Shown one piece after another: positions 11,072-23,466 of a DNA stretch of 64,000 nucleotides. Under the pieces are notes generated by a model that was not told the DNA's origin, searched no databases, and was given only the letters and a program-made list of their open reading frames with translations. Numbering within the stretch: the stretch's first letter is position 1; the number at the start of each line of letters is the position of its first letter. The DNA lies in contig OX411543.1 in NCBI GenBank assembly GCA_948146395.1, positions 56,659,689 through 56,723,688 on the forward strand. The letters run 5' to 3'. The translations under genes and the position numbers were made by a program. The stretch comes from Fragum whitleyi (taxonomy: Eukaryota; Mollusca; Bivalvia; Cardiida; Cardiidae).

Positions 11072-11126
11072 TGAAACAGTTGTAACTGCCTTAAACATAT
11101 GGGCATGAGTTACAACTGTTTCGTGT
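11072..11126. repeat. Palindrome, GTTGTAACTG family
   Basis: GAAACAGTTGTAACT on the left is mirrored by AGTTACAACTGTTTC on the right. Same family as 526-564. Confidence 0.65.
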
Positions 11127-11605
11127 TGAACCATCGATCTCAGGTATTACTTCCTCTTACAACCTAACATAGAGGAGCAGAGAAAGCGATCACAATGGCA
11201 AATCCATTTCTATTAGATTTGTTGAGTAAAATTGTACTCCATGAAAAACATGATTGATTATACCATGTCATTCTAAAATGTCATTTCTTTTCCAAGAGCT
11301 TTTTGCATAGTGATGGGCTTTTGAGTTTGAGATAGATAGGGCATGCTTTGAACAACAAGAGGCCAATGGGGGCCTGGGACGCTCCACTGACACTATAAAA
11401 AGCCCATGATCTGATAGTGCTTTACATGATATAATAATGCAACATAAGGTATTGAAGTAGTCACCTGTCTAAAGTTTTGGGCCATAAAAGTAAAAGTTGA
11501 TAAACTTAATATATCATTTATGGAAGGTAATCCTAATATCATTCTGAGCAATTGTGAGATCAGATGAAAACTGTGTATTTCAAAGTCTTTACAAGGATTT
11601 TCTAA

Positions 11606-11833
11606 TTAACCCTTTCCTGTTTTCAAAATTTTGGACCTATCCAAATTCAAAGGTTTTGCAGACAAAAATTTAAAGTGGATTTAATTTGGAAGATAACTAT
11701 TCAGTAGGGTAGAAAATAGTGTGGAAAAAGAAGAAATTGCTTGTCAGAAGCAATTTCTTCTTTTTTCACAATGTTTTCTCAATCATTAAATCACAGGCAC
11801 GTAGAAAGCAGGGATTAAACAGCAAAGGGTTAA
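11606..11833. mobile_element. TTAA-flanked MITE with central AAGAAATTGCTT hairpin
   Basis: Ends TTAACCCTTTCC and AAAGGGTTAA. The centre is GAAAAAGAAGAAATTGC and its complement. An inverted full copy at 22162-22391 keeps all blocks (GGTTTTGCAGACAAAAATTT, TAGGGTAGAAAA). TTAA plus CCC-starting ends resembles piggyBac-mobilised MITEs. That link is inference. Confidence 0.7.
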
Positions 11834-12379
11834 AACATTAAACTTTTCCTTTTTCACCATGTTAAAATCAGTCCTAGTATGTTTGAAGAGAGTAGGATGA
11901 ACTCTTTCACACCCTGGAACGTTCAAGAACCATTTCTTGAACTCTTTTTTTTTTCCATGGAATAGGTTTATATGTTTATCCAGTCAATGGAGGGAGACAA
12001 ATGTCCCAAAGGATGTTGGGGATAAACCCAAACCCCCAGGTTTTGGATACAATTCAAACAACTTAATGGCTCTGCGCCAAACTTTTGAAACTGCCTATAC
12101 ATTTATATTGGTATTTACAACTGTTTTGCTCTGAGCCATCAAGCTGTGCTCAGATGGCAGCTTAGTCTGATATTACCCTCAACTTATAGAGACATAAAAC
12201 TTCAGCCTTTAAATTCAAAGCATGAATCATGGGAAAAATATTGATGGGATAATTGCATGTGAAAACCTGTTGAGGAACTTTTGAGTGATTGGTGCATAAA
12301 CATGAGGAAAAATGATACTTTACGCTGTGAAAAAAAATCATGATTGAATTGAAATTAAGAAATTTTACTCTAAAAGCTA

Positions 12380-12640
12380 ATTTAAAATGTTAGGGAAACT
12401 TATATGGATATTGCTCTTTAGATAATCTCCAGAGACTGCCTTTCAGTCACATAACATAATTTTGGACTAGAATGTACTTAAACTATAAGCCAGTGTGTGA
12501 CATTTCCAACAATTTCATATGTGTACAATACAAAGCCTCCTGCCAGCCTGTGCATTCTGCACAGTCTGCCAAGAGTCTTCACTATGCCCTCTGAAGATAT
12601 AAAGGTTCTTAATCCTTCCTGATGTGGTCAGCCAATTTTC
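12380..12640. repeat. Dispersed repeat shared with 21960-22135
   Basis: Shares CAATTTCA.A..TGTA..A.A.CAAAGCCTC..GCCAGCCTG with 22004-22050, then a GCACAGTCTG.C.AGAG block. Class unknown. Confidence 0.45.
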
Positions 12641-13493
12641 TTATTGAATTGTATGGTTGGTTGTCTCAGCTGAACTTAAATGTTTGAGCCATGTGCGGAT
12701 GCAAATTTTTGGTAATTTCAAACATTAATTTGTGAAAGAAGTAGAAAATCCCAGAAATTGAAATTTGGTTCTTAAGAAAATATTCATGTCTGACAAGCAA
12801 GAATTGACTGATTGCATGTAGTTTTTGAAATGTCTTATTACAAGAGTTATTTAGATACATGTTTCAAAAAATCATCTGTGAAGATTAGTACAGTGAAATT
12901 TCATTCTGACTGAATTTGGCCGAAAAAGCCCCGAGTTTTTCACACTTCTTTTTCTAGTTTTTTTTTTAATTTTATTCCAACAACATGATTTTTGGAAGTC
13001 CATTTTTATTTATTTCCTCCTCCTAGTCACTTTGTCTTGTTTCATTTGTCGTTAGAATCAGAAAAATAAGGCAAAATTTTAAAAAATTCAATAAGAGACT
13101 TCTAAAACATACTTAAAGCTATGAGGTAAAAGGAATTGTGAAATTTTGATTACTTTGATGCCTTTAATTAACATATGGTTAATGACTTAAGGATTCAGTC
13201 TTTCATTAACAACACTTGCTTAAATCAAATTAAAGTCTTGTATTAAAAGCTTTGAGCCTAATTTCCAGGAGAGATTTAAAACATGTTCCATGACCCAAGA
13301 AACTCTTAAAATTTTTATTGAAAATATTGACGGCTGGGCATGAAACAAATGTAACTACCTACATATTCAAGGCAGTTACAACTATTATTGTTTTGCCCTG
13401 AGCTAACAATTAATTTATTAATTAACTTAATTCCCTACAATAGCTGGATAGCGTAATCATGAAGTAGAAAAGGGACATGATAAACTCAAACAA

Positions 13494-14679
13494 CTAGAAA
13501 GCCATGAATGGCTTGAGTCGCTCCACAGGCTTGAAATTCTTGTAAAAGCAAATAAATGTTTTGACTAGATTTTTAGATGTTTGGGGTTCTACTGATGTTG
13601 AAAATGATTTTTAAAGTTTCAACTATATAACAGATAGAGAAATGACCTCTGCTCTTAAAAGACATATTTTTCATCAAATCAAAATAATTTTTGGCTGCAT
13701 GATAATGGGTCACCCAAAACGTTTGATTGATATCCAACAGTTACATTCTGCGAAAATGATTTTCATAGTTTCCACTATTTAACATATTGAGAAGTGACCT
13801 CGACCCATAAAATGAATATTTTTCATACAATCAAAATAATTTTAGGTACACTGATAAAGGGTCACTCAAGGATCATTCCAGTGAAATTTGGTTGATATCC
13901 AAAAATTAGATTCTGAAAAAATGGTTTTCAAATTTTCCACTATATAACATATAGAGAAATGACCTCTGCCCATAAAATGAATATTTTTCATCCGATCACA
14001 ATGATTTTTTGTAGACTGATAAAGGGTCACTCAAGGATCATTCCAGTGAAATTTGGTTGATATCCAAAAATTAGCTTCTGAGAAAATGATTTTCAAATTT
14101 TCCACTATATAACATATAGAGAAATGACCTCTGTCCATAAAATGCATATTTTCCATCCAACCACAATGATTTTTTGTAGACAGATAAAAGGTCACTCAAG
14201 GACCATTCCAGTGAAATTTGGTTGATATCCATTGATTACATTCTGAGAAAATGATTTTCAAAGTTTCCACTATATAATATATAGAGAAATGACCTCTGCC
14301 CATAGAATGCATATTTTCCATCCGATCACAATGATTTTTTGTAGACTGACAAAGGGTCACCCAAGGATCATTCATGTAAAATTTAGTTGGTATCCATTGA
14401 TTAGTATCTGAGAAAAGTCACTTTTTACCATATTTGGAAATTAGCCACGCCCATTTCATCCATGTTTTTAATTGGATCAAAATTTCTTGAACAACTTTGA
14501 AAGAGGGTCACCCAAGGATCATTCCTGTGAAGTTTGGTTGAAATCCATCCAATAGTTTCTGAGGAGAAGATTTTTAAAGAAAAGTTTACGACCGGACACA
14601 CGGACGGACGGACAGACGCACGACGAACACAACGCCATGACAATAGCCCCAGTGGCTTTCAGCCAGTGGAGCTAAAAAA
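13494..14679 (+). mobile_element. Hairpin-ended element with 164-bp minisatellite, GAAAGCCATGAATGGCTT type
   Basis: Starts with the palindrome GAAAGCCATGAATGGCTT, then GAGTCGCTCCAC. About five tandem units of roughly 164 bp follow (GATTTTCAAAGTTTCCACTA near 13590, 13753, 13917, 14081, 14246). It closes with a GACGGACGGACAGACG run and CCCAGTGGCTTTCAGCCAGT, whose GTGGAGC is the inverse of the opening GCTCCAC. Short frames in it have unit periodicity and are not genes. A short one-unit copy is at 17570-18096. Confidence 0.75.
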
Positions 14680-14751
14680 CTATACAGAGTTATCTCATAG
14701 TAAGCTTTTGATGATTCCAAAGATGCTGTGAAATACAAGCATAACAACAGT

Positions 14752-15065
14752 CTAGCTTTCCAAGCAAGGACTACCGCTTCTTGGATAAAAAATGTTTACT
14801 TGCTTTAATATGTGAGTGGGGTGGGGGGAATGGTTGGGTAGTGTTCCAGTTCTGGACAGGATTTTGGACAAACTTAAATTATGACCTTGACCTTTATAAA
14901 CCCAAAACAATAGGCACTCCCTTGGGTCATGGGCAAGTCTTTTTAAAGCAAAAAATCCAAGTCGAAAGAGGTGCATAACTCTCCCAAGAACGCTATCAGA
15001 GTTATCCCCACACATGCAAAGTTTAATGAAGATATATTCAATAATAAAAGAGATATATGACATTA
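14752..15065. repeat. Dispersed repeat, partner of 10380-10640
   Basis: Contains CAGAGTTATCCCCACACATG and AAAGAGATATATGAC blocks matching the other copy, plus CTTGACCTTTATAA.CC.AAAACAATA.G shared with 25795-25830. Confidence 0.5.
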
Positions 15066-15651
15066 ATTAAAGTTTGTCATGCAAAAACCAATGCCAAAAC
15101 AAATGCCAAAAACACCAATGTGATGATAATTTCTCTGGTGTTCTCAAAATACAGTCACGCTTAAGCAATAGATTTTCTCTTTCCAAATATTTGCCATAGC
15201 TGCATAATCTTCAGGGCATGACAAAACCTAAGGTACAATTATTGCATATATGAAAACTGGTCAAAGCAGTCTCATATTCAGTAATCAATCTAATCTATTC
15301 AGCAACAAAGAGTTCAGATATGATAAGTTGTCTATACAAAGTTCAACCTATTCCCTTGATGCCAGCCTATCTGCTCTCATAATACTTAGTTTGGCAGACG
15401 TCCTGAACTATTGCCAAAACGCTACGTAACACAAAAAGCCAATAATGCAATAGTAGTAAAAGATACAAATTGATTTCATAGCGCACTGTTTAAACAAATA
15501 TTCTAACTATAATATTTTAGGATGTTGGAAAGGAAGAACTTTTATCGGAAATATTTACAGAACATTATTAACCATTTCCTTTGCATACTCATCTTACAGA
15601 GGGCTTATTTTACTTGACTGAAAAAGCCTAAGAGGTTCAATTTCATGATAT

Positions 15652-15910
15652 TTAACCCGTGTCAAGCTGAATAAAACCCATTTGAAAATTGCATTATAGC
15701 CATTAAAAAGAAACTACCAAAAGCACTGGATACACTTATATTGTTAGTCAAAATTTTTTGTTGAAAAAATAATTTTAACTATTCTGACTTAGAAAGAAAA
15801 AACCAGCTAGTGGTATAGACTTAAAGATCAGTCTGCACATATGTGCAGGCTGATCTTTGTCTAAACCTCTGCCAAAGCAGGAATATTTCGGGTTCAGCAG
15901 GCTAAACAGA
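15652..15910. mobile_element. CCCTTGTCATGCTGAA MITE, diverged copy
   Basis: Left TTAACCCGTGTCAAGCTGAA, centre CTGCACATATGTGCAGGCTG, right CAGGAATATT.CGGGTTCAGC. Same family as 23505-23751. Confidence 0.7.
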
Positions 15911-16070
15911 GCTAAACATTTTTTATCCACTCCACATTTATGATGAAACATGCACAAAAGGTTAAATATGTGCAAAGGGGGGAATCATTTCAAAATTCAA
16001 ATGATTTTGAATCCTGGATGCAAGGCAAGCGTCTACATATTCATCCCACTCTAGGAAAGATTTTGTTTAT

Positions 16071-16283
16071 TTGAATGGGTTTTTTTATGCCAATTTCAAA
16101 TATCTTTCAGTTATAACACAGCAACTGGAGCACCTAACAATGGATTCCTTGTATTTCTTACACCAGTACTACCATTACATCCTTTCCAAGCCTCCACTTA
16201 GCTCTACGATTATAGATTCATTGGTAGGAGACAAATGGTTGGAAAGAAAGAGTGCCACAGTCGGGGATCAAACCCAGGACCCT
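16071..16283 (-). mobile_element. tRNA-derived SINE, truncated head
   Basis: Body GGAGCACCTAACAATGGATTC and TACCATTACATCCTTTCC match the family. The tRNA head stops after the B-box complement GGATCAAACCC. The 77-residue open frame across it is a SINE artefact. Confidence 0.75.
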
Positions 16284-16299
16284 TTCATGCCCTTTTCCC

Positions 16300-16483
16300 T
16301 TTAATTTGAGGTGACTTTCCTGTAAACAATCATATAAATGATTGTTTAGAAGAAATCCATCTCAAATTAGAGAAGAAGTCTCACAAAGGTCCTAAAATCT
16401 AGGCATTTGAATCAGGTTTTCTTAGTAAAAAATGTAGGGGTGCTACTATTAAGGATGGTGCTATTATTAGAGGAAATATGGTA
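16300..16483. mobile_element. MITE with TACCATATTT end, reverse copy
   Basis: Reverse-orientation relative of 8548-8857 with the AACAATCATATAAATGATTG centre. Right end AGGAAATATGGTA. It lies about 100 bp into the intron after the exon at 16581. Confidence 0.65.
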
Positions 16484-16580
16484 TATGAAGTTCCTTGTAT
16501 ATACACCATTGATAATCATTATGTTGCCAATGTAATGGTTCAACATTAATTAATTTTCAGTTTTGAGGGACGACACTTAC

Positions 16581-16685
16581 CAAGTACCACTGTTTGTGCC
16601 AACGAGGATCATTAAACTTCATTGGAATTTGTTTTATTTGTCGTTTGACCCTCTTTCTGGCTACCTGTTGTTCTATCCAGAGAAT
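16581..16685 (-). CDS. furin-like: Furin/PCSK-type proprotein convertase, exon with autoactivation site
   Basis: A 35-codon internal exon starting ILWIEQQVARKRVKRQ and ending FNDPRWHKQWYL. In the family this is the end of the inhibitory prodomain (human furin VQWLEQQVAKRRTKR), followed by the start of the mature catalytic domain (DPKFPQQWYL). RKRVKR/Q is the predicted primary autocatalytic cleavage site, where the enzyme releases its own propeptide in the ER. The acceptor is CTCTATTTTCAG just 5' of position 16685, and the donor is GTAAGT starting at 16580. The exon is 105 bp with phase 0 at both ends. It joins DPR/ILWIEQQ upstream and QWYL/NRGDGLDMN downstream without gap. The intron toward the previous exon is 35,170 bp and the one toward the next is 8,586 bp. 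The short length and lack of a long open frame explain why it is easily missed. Confidence 0.93.
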
Positions 16686-17128
16686 CTGAAAATAGAGAGA
16701 CAAAACATCTTAAATAAGGAGTTCAAAATTATTTTAATATTGTACTATGAGGAAAATACACAAGTCATTTAAAAAAGATGTCACTATCACTTTTCCTTTG
16801 CATTTTTATATTCTTCACTTTGTCACTGACAAATATTATTGCAATAACAATTAATGTAAACACCAAAATCATCAGCAAATAATACACTTGCAAAGGGTTT
16901 ACTAGAACTTAAGGCTCAGTCTGAAATTCAAAATGTAAGAGCAAATTGATGTATTATCAAATGATGTATTGTCAACAAAGACACCTCTTTGATGAAAACT
17001 TAGGCACGACCCACTCTTCTGAGACAAACTGAGCTTGTGCATTATATAATGTTAAAACAGCAGCTGGCTGAATTCAAACATTAACTATATTGAATTTAAT
17101 TAATACCAAAAATTCTTTACTTAGGTTA

Positions 17129-17390
17129 AACAAGATGTGTTTGTGAAACACGAATGCCCCCGTAACAGCATTTTTTTTTAAAAGTTTGACCTAGACAGAT
17201 GACCTTGACAGATGACCTTGACCTTGTCACATGACCTTGACTTTGGTGTACAGCTTTGAATGTCAAATACTTTTGGAGAAAAGGCAAAGGTTAAGTTTGG
17301 TTAAGTTTTCGGACAGACGGACGGACAGAAGGACAGACGGACATAAAGTAAAACAATATGCCCCTGATCCCTCGATACGGGGGCATAAAA
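17129..17390 (+). mobile_element. Small element with ATGCCCCCGTA / TACGGGGGCAT ends
   Basis: Starts AACAAGATGTGTTTGTGAAA, then CACGAATGCCCCCGTAAC. The body is repeats of TGACCTTGAC/CACATGACCTTGAC. It closes with GGACAGACGGACGGAC and GATACGGGGGCATAAAA. Copies are at 32280-32606 and 41128-41440 and an interrupted one near 23467. All four have the same orientation. Confidence 0.75.
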
Positions 17391-17470
17391 ATCTTAGGAT
17401 TGCTTACGATTTTCATTCTTCTTAAGTTATTTCTAGGCATTTTTCTTTCTCACTCCATGAATAAATATCA

Positions 17471-18244
17471 ACCTTTGTCATGCTGAATAAATTTTGGTTA
17501 AAATTCTTCATCAAAATAAAAGGGCAAAAAGGACTGACAGTACCAACTGTAGGTCAATTTTTATTTAAACTAGAAAGCCATGAATGGCTTGAGTCGCTCC
17601 ACAGTCTTGAAATTCTTGTAATCATAGTTTTGACATGTAAAATTTGGTTGATATCTATCAGTTAGTTTCTGAGAAAATGATTTTCAAAGTTTCCACTATA
17701 TAACATTTAGACAAATGACCTCCGCCCATAAAATGCATATTTTTCTCCTGATCAAAATAATTTTTGGTAGACTGATAAAGGGTCACCCAAGGATAAGTCA
17801 TGTAAAATTTAATTGGTATACATCAATTAGAACCTGAGAAAAAGCACTTTTTACCATATTTGGAAATTAGCCACGCCCATTAAATCCATGTTTTTTATTG
17901 GATCAAAATTTCTTGAACAACTTTGAAAGAGGGTCACCCAAGGATCATTCCTGTGAAGTTGGGTTGAAATTCATCTGGTAGTTTCTGAGGAGATTTTTAA
18001 AGAAAAAGTTTACGACCTGACGCACGGACGGACGCACGACGGACACAACGCCATGACAATAGCCCCAGTGGCTTTCAGCCAGTGGAGCTAAAAACTAAAT
18101 CTATTGACAATTCTGGTTTGAAAGTGAGAAACAGGTGGTGGTGTAGACTAACATCAGACTGCACATATGTGTAGGCTGATGTTTGTCTGTATATAGCTCC
18201 TGCCAAAGCAGGAATATTCCAGGTTCAGCAAGACAAGGATTAAA
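17471..18244. mobile_element. CCCTTGTCATGCTGAA MITE interrupted by a second element
   Basis: The left half (17471-17570: CTTTGTCATGCTGAATAAAT to GGTCAATTTTTATTT) and right half (18097-18244: AAATCTATTGACAATTCTGG to GACAAGGATTAA) are continuous in the intact copies at 54447 and 63745. The intervening block is the element at about 17570-18096. Confidence 0.8.
17570..18096 (+). mobile_element. Hairpin-ended element, GAAAGCCATGAATGGCTT type, nested
   Basis: Starts with the same palindrome and ends with the same CCCAGTGGCTTTCAGCCAGT block as 13494-14679, with a single repeat unit between. It is inserted in a MITE, with AAACTA on both sides as a possible target duplication. Confidence 0.75.
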
Positions 18245-18666
18245 AGAACATTGAACCAAAGAGCAATAAAAACTTGGTTGTCATTTTTATTACAAAATTG
18301 ACCCTTTGCCAGATCTTTCATGGGCATAAGCCCTGAAAAAAAACTTATATGTGAAAGAGATATCCATTATATAACAAAGTCAAATCTTTTAAATCATACT
18401 AAGCATAATTATCAATACCACAAGTAAACATAATTTGAGTAATAACCCAAAAGAGATCTTCATTACAAATAAATGCAAATCATGTTAAAGGAGAAGCATG
18501 TTCTTTTAGCTTCAGAGAAAGCTTGGCATCTGCCATTAAGTTGTAAGATAACTCTTCAATGATAAGATAGAGAGTACAATGTCCTACAAATGTCTATAGA
18601 ACATCAGAAGTTCTCTAGGTAAATAAAAATATCTGGCTGTTTGTAAACAAAAATGCAACAGAAGAC

Positions 18667-20638
18667 AAGAGGGCCATAGTGGCCCTAAATCGCTCACCTG
18701 AATGAACTGTCAAAAATTGTTTAATGTAGATTTAGAAAGGATGAAGAATTCTGACTAAATTTCGGGTCAATTGGGCAAAAATTGATGCCTCTACACTGCT
18801 TACAAGGCTTTTCTAAGATTTGATCCTATGACCTAGTTTTTGACCCCACTTGACCCAATTTCAAACTTGTCCGAGATTTCATCAAGACAATCATTCTGAC
18901 CAAATTTCAAGTTGATTGGGCAAAATATATGGCTTCTAGAGTGTCTACAAGGTTTTTCCAAGATTTGACCCCGTGACCTTATTTTTGACCCCACTTGACA
19001 CAATTTCCAACTTGTCCAAAATTTCATCAAGACAATCATTCTGACCAAATTTCAAGTTGATTGGGCAAAAACTATGGCTTCAACAATGTCTACAAGGTTT
19101 TCTAAGATTTGACCCTTATGACCTCATTTTTGACCCCACTTGACCCAATTTCAAACTTGTCCGAGATTTTATCAAGACAATCATTCTTAGTAAATTTCAG
19201 GTTGATTGGGCAAAAAATATGGCTTCTACAATGTCTACAAGGTTTTTCTAAGATTTGACCCCGTGACCTCATCTTTGACCCCACTTGACCCAATTCCGAA
19301 CTGGTCCGAGATTTTATGAAGAAAATCATATTGATCAAAATTCAGGTTTATTGGGCAATAAATATGGCTTCTAGAGTGTCTACAAGGTTTTTTTAGGATT
19401 TGACCCCGTGACCTCATTTTTGACCCCACTTGACCCAATTTTCAACTGTCTGAGATTTCATTAAGGCAATCATTCTGACCAAATTTCAGGTTGATTGGGC
19501 AAAAAATATGGCTTCTAGAGTGTCTACAAGGTTTTTCTAGGATTTGACCCCGTGACCTCATTTTTGACCCCACTTGACCAAATTTCGAACTTATCGAGAT
19601 TTAATGAAGAAAATCATATTAATCAAATTTCAGGTTGATTGGGCAAAAAATATGGCTTCTAGAGTGTCTACAAGGTTTTTCTAATATTTGACCCCATGAC
19701 ATCATTTTTGACCCTACTTGACCCAATTTCGAACTTGTCCGAGATATTATCAAGACCATCATTCTGACCAAATTTCAGGTTGATTGGGCAAAAAATATGG
19801 CTTCTAGAGTGTCTACAAGGTTTTTCTAAGATTTGACCCCCTGACCACATTTTTGACCCCACTTGACCCAATTTCCAACTTGTGCGAGATTTCATCAAGA
19901 CTATCATTCTGACCAAATTTCAGGTTGATTGGGCAAAAAGTATGGCTTCTAGAGTGTCTACAAGGTTTTTCTAAGATTTGACCCCGTGACCTCATTTTTA
20001 ACCCCACTTGACCCAATTTCGAACTTGTCTGAGATTTCATCAAGACAATCATTCTGACCAAATTTCAGGTTGATTGGGCAAAAAATATGGCTTCTAGAGT
20101 GTCTACAAGGTTTTTCTAAGATTTGACCCCGTGACCTCATTTTTGACCCCACTTGACCCAATTTGGAACTTGTCCGAGATTTCATCAAGACAATCATTCT
20201 GACCAAATTTCAGGTTGATTGGGCAAAAAATATGGCTTCTAGAGTGTCTACAAGGTTTTTCTAATATTTGACCTTATGACCTCATTTTTGACCCCACTTG
20301 ACCCAATTTCGAACTTGTCCGAGATTTCATCAAGACAATCATTCTGACCAAATTTCAGGTTTATTGGGCAAAAAATATGGCTTCTAGAGTGTCTACAAGG
20401 TTTTTCTAATTTTTGACCCAGTGACCTCATTTTTGACCCCAGTTGACCCAATTTCGAACTTGTCCGAGATTTCATCAAGACAATCATGCTGACCAAATTT
20501 CAGGTTGATCAGGCAAAAAATGTGGCCTCTAGAGTGTCTACAAGGTAAATGTTGACGACACACGACGGACGACTGACGACGGACATCACTCGACCACAAA
20601 AGCTCACCTTGAGCACTTCGTGCTCAGGTGAGCTAAAA
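18667..20638 (+). repeat. 145-bp tandem array 1 in a hairpin-ended element (about 12 units)
   Basis: Starts GAGGGCCATAGTGGCCCT (palindrome), then CGCTCACCTGA. Unit starts (GTGTCTACAAGG) fall at about 18797 and every 145 bases to 20537. The units contain TTGACCCCACTTGACCCAAT, TCATCAAGACAATCATTCTG and CAGGTTGATTGGGCAAAAA. It ends with GTAAATGTTGACGACACACG, GACGGAC repeats and the hairpin CTCACCTTGAGCAC-TTC-GTGCTCAGGTGAG, then CTAAAA. The overlapping 60-82-residue frames are the unit read through and are not genes. Confidence 0.92.
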
Positions 20639-20696
20639 AATAAGAACATATCAAGAAGCATTTGGGAAATAGAGGATATTAAATTAGTGGTCATGG

Positions 20697-20799
20697 AATA
20701 CTGAATTTATTAAACGAGTCATCTATAAACAGATAAAAATGAGGCTATGCCGAGTTTTTATCTGTTTATAGGTGACGAGTTTAATAAATTCTGTATTTC
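20697..20799. repeat. Long near-perfect palindrome
   Basis: Arms of about 40 bases (ACTGAATTTATTAAACGAGT ... CGAGTTTAATAAATTCTGTA, with ATAAACAGATAAAAA inside) around ATGAGGCTATGCCGAG. It immediately follows array 1. Confidence 0.75.
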
Positions 20800-21654
20800 A
20801 TTAGCACAAATTTTATATTCTATTTATAATATGACCCTAATTTTTGCGATAAATCGTCAAAAATCTTGAAATTCAATGTTTCTAATTTCCGCGAAACTTA
20901 TAACGCTGTTTAAAACTGACGTCACAATATGTACATTATGACGTCATCTTCGCGTTGCTATTCTCTCTGAGCTCATTTGCATAGTTATTCCACTAGTGTA
21001 ATAACACCCGTGTAATATCAAAAAAATTCCACGGGTTTATTTCACTCCCACGACGTAGGTCATATTATAAACATGAGTATATAACTTGTAAAGCAGGCAT
21101 TATAGGCTCATGACCTTGATAATATAATTAAGTCAAGTTCTTCAGACAAACAGAGAAGAAACGATCTAATTATCAAAATTGATGGTAAGATGCATCTGTA
21201 CCCATTTCTCAATATAGGGGAGTAGAAATGGACAAACCCCTTGTGCAAAATGGAAAAAAATGCAGATAATGTACAAATCTTACAAAATGGAAATTAAGTC
21301 TAATCTTGACAATTTAACAAGCTTTATAGTATATGCTGTCTCAAAGTCCCAGAGAGGAATCCGTCAAGAGCAAGAGCACTTACAATGTTCAGGTTCACTT
21401 GTAATGATTAGCTAATATTTTCCCCTAAGAATCACTTGTTACCCAACAATCTTGAAATGAGTGGCAGAATTTTTCAGAAAACAACCAAGATTTCAGGAAA
21501 TTGATAGCATGTTAGTAAAGTTGTGGCTTTTTTCATTCTAAGAATTAAAATCACATAACTCTACATATTATAAAAGATGTAGTATAATTGATTGCAGTAG
21601 TCAAAGATTTTTTTTAGCTAAGCTGTTTTGGGGGAAAAACCCAAGAAAATGTTG

Positions 21655-22135
21655 TCACCTTGGCAACTTTGTGATGGTGCTGTTGGCCTAGTTGTTGGTA
21701 AGACAAACTTTAACCTTTAACCTACTCATATCTCTGTTTTATTGAAGGTATCATCATGAAACTTGGCATGTGTTTTCATCATCATAAGAGCAATTGAGAC
21801 TATCATGTTTGATAACTCTAAATGCATTTTTGAAAGAAGGTTACCCCTTTTTCCTAAGATTTTTTGTATTATCCAGCACCTACAGCAGAGCCACTGTTTT
21901 AGTATTTCCAATGTACAGAAAAAATTAACCTTTGGACAATCACTTAAATTTGTCTTTATGTCTGACCTAGAACATGTACTTTACAGTGTATGTTTAATTT
22001 CCATCAATTTCACAAATGTGTAGATCAAAGCCTCTGGCCAGCCTGCACTTTTGCAGAGTCTGAGCAGAGGCTTCACTTGTAATGCGCTATAAATATGTAA
22101 ATAGAGATGGTCTTAATACCACTGCAGGTGGTCAA
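21655..22135. repeat. Dispersed repeat, long partner of 12380-12640
   Basis: Contains the CAAAGCCTCTGGCCAGCCTG block of the other copy, and ATGAAACTTGGCATGTGTTT similar to text at 10560. Possibly a degraded retroelement. No reverse transcriptase frame seen. Confidence 0.4.
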
Positions 22136-22161
22136 GGGAATATCATTATTGCATTGAGCTG

Positions 22162-22391
22162 TTAATCCAATTGCTGTTTAATCCCTGTTTTTTACGTGGC
22201 TGTGATTTTATGATTGAGAAAACACTGTGAAAAAAGAAGAAATTACTTCTGACAAGCAATTTCTTCTTTTTCCACACTTTTTTCTACCCTATTGAATGGT
22301 TATTTTTCAAATCATATCAACTTTAAATTTTCGTCTGCAAAACCTTTGGATTTGGACAGGTCCAAAATTTTGTAAAAAAGGAAAGGGTTAA
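22162..22391. mobile_element. TTAA-flanked MITE, inverted copy of 11606-11833
   Basis: Runs TTAATCC...GTTTAATCCCTG to GGAAAGGGTTAA with the GAAGAAATTACTTC centre. Its right end directly abuts a TTAAGGTAGTGGACCC end of another MITE (22388-22480). Confidence 0.7.
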
Positions 22392-23466
22392 GGTAGTGGA
22401 CCCATAATAGTTTTGCAACATCTAGGAAGTAATGAACTTTAACAATGTTAACTGAGGTTTCCTAATGATTTTCATGGTGAATAATAATTTCTAATTGTGC
22501 AGTTTTTTTTAAAAAAAATTCAAGGTATTAGAATCTATTGTTGATACATATACATCACTTTCAAATTATAAACAATAAACATCCAACCAACACATCAGTA
22601 TTTTCAGCACTTTGAATAAATTTCAAAACCAGAAAACTGCTGTAAACTGTAAAACCGTACAGACAGAAAGGGATTCTACACCAGACATTTTAATTGTATT
22701 AAAGCAGTGAACAGTTAAACTAAATTCATTAGTTAGACGCCTATTCTGGGCGGAAGCTTTAAAACTTAATTAAACTCTTCTTGAAAACTTGATAAGAATG
22801 GGAAATTAAAGAAATTTTTCATCTGTACAGTAAAAATTGAGTTAAACATCACCTCACAGAACTACCAAAAAGCTATGGTTATAGAGAATGGTAACTTATA
22901 CAAGTTTTATTTACAAATATGAAACAACATTTTAAAACTGAGCTCTGTTGTAGGCTTTTTGAATCCATTACCATATAGGTATATCAGGTATGTTTAAAAA
23001 GCATATGATAGGAATTGAAAGTGATCCCTCTTTTCAACTTTGAATGAGTAAATCTTACATCTAAAGAAAGCTGCAATAAGTTTCATTTGAAAGGTAATTT
23101 GTATCTTTTTTATGACATATCTTTTTAAGGTATTGTTTAAACCTGCTTTATCAATTTTGAAAGAATGGCATGGGAATTTAACCGTCAAAAGTAGATTTTA
23201 CAGCTCACCGTTCAAAATATACCTATATGATTGAATATGCGAACATCTCGTTATCATCTGTGCAATAGTTTAAACTCTGTAGCCAATTCAATTGAGTTTG
23301 TGCAACATTGATTCATTTAAAGTGAATTTAAGAGCAGTAGTATCAACTTTTTCCAACATATTGATTTTAAAATTTGAGTATAATCTGAGCAATGTTCAAA
23401 AGTGAATATATCTTAACAAATTGATATTTACAGGGTTTTTTTGTGTATGATATGTAAATCTGTAAA

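Larger units (their letters stand above)
7995..16580 (-). other. Intron of the furin-like gene, 8,586 bp
   Basis: Bounded by GTAAGT at 16580 and TTTCAG at 7995 on the minus strand. It carries a Tc1-like TIR element, two MITEs, a 164-bp-unit minisatellite element, SINE and palindrome fragments and a 17-G tract. In 8070-8290, 10710-11060, 11140-11600, 11840-12080, 12640-13320 and 15080-15650 I see only AT-rich, unstructured sequence. Confidence 0.85.

Noticed and set aside
18667..20638. Possible CRISPR-like repeat array
   Set aside because: Units are contiguous and similar over their whole length, with no unique spacers, in an animal genome.
18833..20694. Series of overlapping minus-strand frames of 60-82 residues with near-identical peptides
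   Set aside because: They repeat every 145 bases because each is the same satellite unit read through. 145 is not a multiple of three, so the frames shift from unit to unit. No start, splice or codon signal supports coding. The same applies to 38277-40410 and 42983-44455.
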